DNA of 8,907 nucleotides, from positions 1 through 8,907 of the forward strand of contig JAGQQB010000139.1 in NCBI GenBank assembly GCA_020426425.1, read 5' to 3'. Positions 4,714 through 8,907 of this stretch are shown in pieces. The notes under the pieces were generated by a model that was given only the letters and a program-made list of their open reading frames with translations, did no database searches and was not told where the DNA came from. The DNA comes from Planctomycetaceae bacterium. GTDB lineage: Bacteria > Planctomycetota > Planctomycetia > Planctomycetales > Planctomycetaceae. The position numbers were made by a program, and so were the translations under genes. How positions within the stretch are numbered: position 1 is the stretch's first letter; every line of letters begins with the position of its first letter.

Positions 4714-6306
4714 ATGCACCGATTGTTCTTCGTGTTGACCAGCCTGGTCCTGGGAGCGTCGCCACTGCTGGCGGCAGAATCGCGACCCAATATCCTGTTC
4801 ATCTTTACCGATGATCATGCCACGCACTCCATCAGCGCGTACGGTTCGAAGATCAATCAGACGCCGAATCTCGACCGCATCGCCAACGAAGGGATGCTGT
4901 TCCGCAACTGCTTCTGCACGAACTCGATTTGCGGACCGAGTCGGGCCGTCATTCAAACCGGGAAATACAGTCACAAGAACGGCTTCCTGATGAACGGGAA
5001 CAAGTTCGATGGCACGCAGCAGACGTTTCCGAAACTGCTGCAGGCAGCCGGATACGAAACGGCGGTCATCGGCAAGTGGCATCTCGGCGAGCACATGGCT
5101 CCGCAAGGCTACAACTACAGCGAAGTCCTCGTCGGCCAGGGACCATACTACAACCCGCTGATGCTGCGGGACGTACACGGCAGCGGCAACCAGGAACGGA
5201 CCAAGTACACCGGCTACACCACGGACATCATTACCGATCTCGCCCTCGAATGGCTCAAGAACAGTCGCGACGACTCCAAGCCGTTCATGCTGATGTACCA
5301 GCACAAGGCTCCACACCGTGAATGGTGCCCCGGACCAAAGCACCTGACGATGTACGACGATGTCGAGATCCCGGAGCCGGACAATCTGTTCGACAACTAC
5401 GATACGCGCGGCCGCGCTGCACATGAACAGGACATGACCATCGCCAAAACGATGACGCCCCGCGACCTGAAACTCACACCGCCTCCGTTCCTCAATGATG
5501 AACAACGCGCCGTTTGGAACGCTGCCTACGAACCCAAGAACGAAGTATTCCGCAATGCGAATCTTGAAGGTGATGACCTGATTCGCTGGAAGTATCAGCG
5601 GTACATCAAGGATTACCTGCGGTGTATTGCCAGCGTTGATGACAACGTTGGTCGCGTGCTGGACTACCTCGAAGAGACCGGACTGGCGAAGAACACCGTC
5701 GTGATGTACTCCTCAGACCAGGGGTTCTACCTCGGCGATCACGGCTGGTTTGACAAGCGTTTCATGTACGAGGAGAGCTACCGTCAGCCACTCATGGTCC
5801 GTTGGCCAGAGCAGATCAAGCCAGGCTCCGTCAGCGACGCGCTCGTCTCCAACGTCGACTTCGCCGAAACCTTCCTCGATCTCGCCGGCCTCGACATCCC
5901 TGCCGACATGCAAGGCTACAGCCTCGTACCGCTCCTCAAAGGCGAAACACCAGCCGACTGGCGGAAGGCCCACTACTACCAGTACTACGAGTTCCTGAAC
6001 GATCGCAAAACCCCACACATGGTTCGCCGTCATTACGGTGTGCGTACCGACCGCTACAAGCTCATTCACTACTACAACGTCGATGAATGGGAACTGTACG
6101 ACCTGGAAGCTGATCCACGCGAGATGCGCAACATCTACGCTGAGCCGCAGTACGCAGACATCATCAAGCAGCTCAAACAGCAGATCACCGACCTGCAAGG
6201 CGAACTGGAAGTCCCCGATGATCGCGGCTCCGTGGAAGCCGATCCCCCTTGCCTGAACCCGCAGCCCAAGCCTGGTCGGCGGCAAAAGCAGGGGGCAGAG
6301 AAGTAG
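4714..6306 (+). CDS. Secreted type I sulfatase (formylglycine-dependent), possibly N-acetylglucosamine-6-sulfatase-like
   Basis: The enzyme hydrolyses sulfate esters, probably on polysaccharides, outside the cytoplasmic membrane. The 530-residue product starts with a signal peptide (MHRLFFVLTSLVLGASPLLA, cleavage likely after the LLAA region). Active-site features seen: Asp33-Asp34 in FTDDH; Cys73 in CGPSR, the residue converted to formylglycine; Lys121 and His123 in GKWHLGE; His197/His201 in QHKAPH; the metal-binding pair Asp335-Gln336 in SSDQGFYLGDHGW; and Lys348 in FDKRFMYEES. The C-terminal block YGVRTDRYKLIHYY (441-454) and the ELYDLEADP motif (460-468) are standard. The KYSHKNGF and HMVRRHYGVRTDRYKL wording resembles GlcNAc-6-sulfatase-like (SulfAtlas S1_11) enzymes, but the substrate assignment is tentative. 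The ATG at 4714 has a good Shine-Dalgarno sequence (GAGGG, 4703-4707) and a clean signal peptide. The in-frame GTG at 4615 would bury it. The C-terminus is a short polar tail. Confidence 0.94.
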   Translation: MHRLFFVLTSLVLGASPLLAAESRPNILFIFTDDHATHSISAYGSKINQTPNLDRIANEGMLFRNCFCTNSICGPSRAVIQTGKYSHKNGFLMNGNKFDGTQQTFPKLLQAAGYETAVIGKWHLGEHMAPQGYNYSEVLVGQGPYYNPLMLRDVHGSGNQERTKYTGYTTDIITDLALEWLKNSRDDSKPFMLMYQHKAPHREWCPGPKHLTMYDDVEIPEPDNLFDNYDTRGRAAHEQDMTIAKTMTPRDLKLTPPPFLNDEQRAVWNAAYEPKNEVFRNANLEGDDLIRWKYQRYIKDYLRCIASVDDNVGRVLDYLEETGLAKNTVVMYSSDQGFYLGDHGWFDKRFMYEESYRQPLMVRWPEQIKPGSVSDALVSNVDFAETFLDLAGLDIPADMQGYSLVPLLKGETPADWRKAHYYQYYEFLNDRKTPHMVRRHYGVRTDRYKLIHYYNVDEWELYDLEADPREMRNIYAEPQYADIIKQLKQQITDLQGELEVPDDRGSVEADPPCLNPQPKPGRRQKQGAEK

Positions 6307-6320
6307 CCTGCGTAAGTGAA

Positions 6321-6348
6321 GGGGCGTTACCCATCAGTGGAACGCCCC
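6321..6348 (+). terminator. Hairpin after the sulfatase gene, probable transcription end
   Basis: An 8-bp perfect stem GGGGCGTT (6321-6328) and AACGCCCC (6341-6348) begins 15 nt after the sulfatase stop. An extra CCA-TCAG-TGG pairing at the tip leaves a 2-nt bulge. No T tract follows, so termination may be Rho-assisted, or the hairpin may only stabilise the 3' end. The remaining spacer 6349-6532, before the convergent dehydrogenase stop, shows no gene. Confidence 0.55.
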
Positions 6349-6532
6349 GATCACCCGGTTGTGACTGCTTGTTACGTCAATCAACGCCAAGTGCAGTCCT
6401 CAGGTGCCCTGCATCGGAGTGACCTGTGCGATTGCGCGGTCGGTCGATACGTCTGATCGTGGAGCGATCGTAGACGGTTGTGCCACGCGAACGCTCGTGG
6501 AGCGGCTTTGCCAACACGGCGTCACCACACCA

Positions 6533-7633
6533 TTACGCCGACACGTTGACGTACACCTTCAGATTTGCGCGGTCTTCCAGCGCCGCGAGGATCGCCTGTG
6601 GGTCTTTCAGACCGTCGAACGGCGTCGTTAGAATGCGTTCGATGGTACCAGGGTACATGACTTCACCCAGCGCGAGATCCTGGATTCCCTGGGCAAAGTG
6701 CTTGCGGTTGCCGTTCACGGTCCCCACCAGCAGTTTGTTGCCGAGCACCCACTCCAGGTTCACCTTGTCGGCAGGAAAGTCATTTAGCTGATGGTTGCCC
6801 CCAGTGACACTCGTCCAGACAAGGGCGCCATTGAGGTTGAGCACCTGCATCGACTCGAATGCCACCTGGCTGGAGCCTGTCGCCTCAACAATCAAATCGG
6901 GACGCCCCACCTGCTTCGCCAGTTCCGCCATCGGCGTATCGAGTGTACTGATGTACTTCGCGCCAAACGCCTCGACCAGTTCCTGCTTGAGTCCGGGATT
7001 CCTTGTGCGTGCAAGTGTGTAAACCTCCAGACCCCGCAGTCGCAGCATCATTGTGGTCAACAGACCAATCTGTCCGGCGCCGGTCACGAACGCTCTCTGC
7101 GGTTCCCAGACCTGGAGTCGGGTCTGAGCCAGATACGCCTGCTCGATCCCTTTCGCGCAGACGCTCGCAGGTTCGGACAGTACGCCAAGATGCTTTAGCC
7201 CCGGCGGCACCTTGACGACGAATTCGGCATCGTCGACGAAGCGTTCTGTCAGGAAACCATGCAGCAGGTTGATGCCCCGCTCGAAATACTCGTGATGGCT
7301 GGTGATGTCGTTCCGGCCAATGCTGTCGTAGATCGTTGGCCCCGGACGACGCACGGTACAGGTGCAGTAATCTCCCGGCTGCACATGCGTTACCGCTGAA
7401 CCGACCTCTTCCACAATGCCGAACACCTCGTGCCCCAGCACGAGTTTGTCGTCCCCCTTGGGAGCGGCCCCGTACAGGGCTTCGTTGATCTCCCCGTCGG
7501 TCGCATCGACGCCCACCTGCAACGTGCGCACCAACACCCCGCGGTCGTCAGGAATCGAACGCAGATTGGGTTCAGAGATGTCGGCAACAAACGCACTATG
7601 CTTCACCCCGGGACGTACGGCAACGGCTTTCAT
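6533..7633 (-). CDS. gdh: Glucose 1-dehydrogenase-like medium-chain dehydrogenase (366 aa)
   Basis: Probably oxidises glucose (or a related aldose) to the lactone with NAD(P)+ in the cytoplasm (EC 1.1.1.47 type), as in haloarchaeal and Sulfolobus enzymes. Seen: N-terminal GroES-like domain with VRTLQVGVDATDGEI (35-49), in which Asp43 sits at the catalytic zinc position used by haloarchaeal enzymes; GHEVFGIVEEVG (67-78) with His68-Glu69; TVRRPG (93-98); EYFERGINLLHGFLTERF (115-132); LSEPASVCAKGIEQAY (152-167) with Glu154, another likely metal ligand; and a Rossmann fold TGAGQIGLL (184-192). ARTRNPGLKQ (208-217) after the second strand is basic, which hints at NADP preference. The four-cysteine structural zinc site of many MDR enzymes is absent; only Cys90 and Cys92 occur there. 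The start at 7633 gives the family N-terminus, MKAVAVRPG. Its substrate could be another polyol or sugar. No operon partner is visible. Confidence 0.85.
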   Translation of the reverse strand: MKAVAVRPGVKHSAFVADISEPNLRSIPDDRGVLVRTLQVGVDATDGEINEALYGAAPKGDDKLVLGHEVFGIVEEVGSAVTHVQPGDYCTCTVRRPGPTIYDSIGRNDITSHHEYFERGINLLHGFLTERFVDDAEFVVKVPPGLKHLGVLSEPASVCAKGIEQAYLAQTRLQVWEPQRAFVTGAGQIGLLTTMMLRLRGLEVYTLARTRNPGLKQELVEAFGAKYISTLDTPMAELAKQVGRPDLIVEATGSSQVAFESMQVLNLNGALVWTSVTGGNHQLNDFPADKVNLEWVLGNKLLVGTVNGNRKHFAQGIQDLALGEVMYPGTIERILTTPFDGLKDPQAILAALEDRANLKVYVNVSA

Positions 7634-8051
7634 ATCTACAGCATCTCAGTCGAAACACACTTGAGTCCGCGTTCCCCCAGGAGACGACGGCATGCCCGGT
7701 CGCGATCACGGCTGGCTCCGAAACCCTGTTCGATCCAAACCCGCAACTCCCGTGGCGAACACCAGTTACACACCTGCCGGGACTCCAGTCAGATTGCGTC
7801 AACCAACGGTATTCGCGACGGTCCACCGGCTCAGTGGCTGATGTTTGACCGGGATTCTATCGGCCTGGGCCAAACTTCGCGAGCGGACCGTTCAATTCCC
7901 CATGTGAGTTGGGGGCAGCCACCATATGTCTGATGCACCGCACCCGGTCAGTTGGTCGCATTGGGCTGGTCGGAAGGACGGGGCTTGTTCATACTTTGGT
8001 GTCGAACGGGGATGGGGTGGCTATGGGTAGCGGGATTGCGAGGGAAGTGGA
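7634..8051. other. 418-nt divergent spacer between the dehydrogenase and the Hsp70 gene, no gene seen
   Basis: The short reading frames here (for example 7596-7826 minus and 7430-7933 plus) overlap the dehydrogenase in other frames, have no recognisable protein features, and look spurious. There is no tRNA-like cloverleaf or strong terminator, and none of the heptad or CCCGAAGCG repeats found elsewhere. It must hold the promoters of both flanking genes, but I could not assign a convincing -35/-10 pair. A good Shine-Dalgarno sequence (GAGGG, 8040-8044) marks its right end. Confidence 0.6.
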
Positions 8052-8907
8052 ATGGCGGCGACGGTAGGGATCGATCTGGGCACGACGAATTCGCTCGTCG
8101 CGGTGCTGACCCCAGAGGGGCCACGGCTGATTCCCAATGCGCTGGGACATATCCTCACCCCGTCGGTCGTGGCACTGGACGACGAAGATCATGTGCTGGT
8201 CGGGAGCGTGGCCAAGGAGTTGCAGGTTGTTCGTCCCCAGCGCTGCGCGAGCCTGTTCAAGCGGCATATGGGGAGCGACTGGGGCACCCAGATTGGCAAA
8301 CAAACGTTCTCCGCGATCGACCTTTCGGCCTGGGTGCTGCGATCTCTCAAGGCCGACGCCGAAGCGTTTCTAGGCGAATCGGTCACACAGGCGGTCGTCA
8401 CCGTCCCGGCCTACTTCAATGAAGATCAACGCCGCGCCACCATGGCCGCCGGGCGACAGGCGGGTTTGCAGGTCGATCGAATCCTCAACGAACCGACTGC
8501 CGCCGCGATTGCGTATGGATTGCACGACCGCGATTCAGAAAAGATCGCGGTCGTGATCGACCTTGGTGGCGGGACGTTCGATGTTTCCATCGTCGATATT
8601 TTTGAAGGGACACTTGAGATCCGGGCATCTGCCGGTGAGGTTTTTTTAGGCGGCGAAGACTTTACCACCGCCATGGTGTCGCACGTGCTCACCTCGCAAG
8701 GGATGGTGTTCGAGCGCTGCGAAATGGATGAACCACTGCGGGTCTCACGTCTGCGGCGGGAGTGCGAACTGGCAAAACGTCAGCTGGCGAGACAGGATGT
8801 CGCCAGCGTGCGTATGCCTGATGCCCAGGGGCAGTTGATCGACGACTCTCCTTTGGTGGAAGTCCGCGTGGACGATTTCGAGAAATGGACGACCTCCATT
8901 CTCGACC
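8052..8907 (+). CDS. hscC: HscC-like Hsp70 chaperone, N-terminal part, truncated by window edge
   Basis: An Hsp70-family ATP-dependent chaperone; 285 residues of the nucleotide-binding domain are visible and the gene continues past 8907. Seen: phosphate-1 loop GIDLGTTNSLVAVL (6-19); IPNALGHILTPSVVALDD (27-44); Lys70 in FKRHMG, matching the catalytic lysine of DnaK; VTVPAYFNEDQRRAT (116-130); NEPTAAAIAYGL (146-157); phosphate-2 loop IDLGGGTFDVSIVDIF (169-184); and RASAGEVFLGGEDF (191-204). The wording (LIPNALG, the short FKRHMGSDW linker, RASAGEVFLGGEDF) and the lack of DnaK-specific inserts favour HscC over DnaK; HscA is less likely. HscC is a specialised Hsp70 with its own J-domain partners in E. 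coli, and none is visible here. The start at 8052 has the Shine-Dalgarno sequence GAGGG at 7-nt spacing. It is divergent from the dehydrogenase gene. Confidence 0.88.
   Translation, partial: MAATVGIDLGTTNSLVAVLTPEGPRLIPNALGHILTPSVVALDDEDHVLVGSVAKELQVVRPQRCASLFKRHMGSDWGTQIGKQTFSAIDLSAWVLRSLKADAEAFLGESVTQAVVTVPAYFNEDQRRATMAAGRQAGLQVDRILNEPTAAAIAYGLHDRDSEKIAVVIDLGGGTFDVSIVDIFEGTLEIRASAGEVFLGGEDFTTAMVSHVLTSQGMVFERCEMDEPLRVSRLRRECELAKRQLARQDVASVRMPDAQGQLIDDSPLVEVRVDDFEKWTTSILD

Noticed and set aside
4585..5505. 306-aa minus-strand reading frame opposite the sulfatase
   Set aside because: It is antisense to a gene with complete sulfatase motifs and has no recognisable domain; it is a codon-bias shadow. 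The same applies to 5713-6285 minus.
6483..6500. CCACG...CGTGG hairpin as a terminator for the dehydrogenase gene
   Set aside because: The stem is only 5 bp with an 8-nt loop and has no T tract on the relevant strand.
7430..7933. 167-aa plus-strand reading frame spanning the dehydrogenase start and the spacer
   Set aside because: Half of it is antisense to the dehydrogenase, and the rest has no domain, signal or credible start.
7952..8422. 156-aa plus-strand frame overlapping the Hsp70 start
   Set aside because: It is out of frame with the clear Hsp70 coding sequence and shows no family features.

Overview
The window looks like chromosomal DNA of a planctomycete, probably of the Pirellulaceae/Planctomycetaceae type. 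The reasons are a secreted type I sulfatase with a signal peptide, a stand-alone MoxR ATPase, a rhomboid protease, a halophile/archaeal-type glucose dehydrogenase, an HscC-type Hsp70, and loosely packed genes on both strands. The spacers also carry repeats I associate with planctomycete genomes: the CCCGAAGCGTCAGCGAGGG palindrome and 7-bp-periodic TTCGNNN and AGGANNN arrays. The taxonomic call is inference from gene content and repeats. No 16S rRNA or other definitive marker is present.

Layout from left to right. (1) Positions 1-545, minus strand: the N-terminal part of pyruvate carboxylase, cut by the window edge. (2) 740-1090, plus: a small thioredoxin-fold ArsC/Spx-like protein with a CxxC motif. 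(3) 1097-1210: heptad repeat arrays on opposite strands. (4) 1306-2412, plus: a translation/RNA-processing cluster, rpmI (L35), rplT (L20) and rnpA (RNase P protein). An intrinsic-terminator-like hairpin lies between rpmI and rplT and a second hairpin between rplT and rnpA. (5) 2421-3239, minus: an intramembrane rhomboid protease, convergent with rnpA (8 nt between stops). (6) 3291-3568: a composite intergenic element made of heptad arrays in inverted orientation around a perfect 23-bp inverted repeat. (7) 3580-4521, minus: a MoxR AAA+ ATPase. (8) 4714-6306, plus: a secreted sulfatase transcribed divergently from moxR, followed by a strong hairpin. (9) 6533-7633, minus: a glucose 1-dehydrogenase-like MDR enzyme. 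(10) 8052-8907, plus: the N-terminal part of an HscC-like Hsp70, cut by the right edge.

The genes do not form one pathway. rpmI-rplT-rnpA is the only clear functional cluster (ribosome and tRNA maturation). Pyruvate carboxylase, glucose dehydrogenase and the sulfatase would fit a heterotroph that uses sulfated polysaccharides, but nothing links them into an operon. I found no CRISPR array, tRNA, rRNA, transposase, phage gene or recognisable defence system. The most unusual material is the intergenic repeat architecture and the hairpin between rpmI and rplT.
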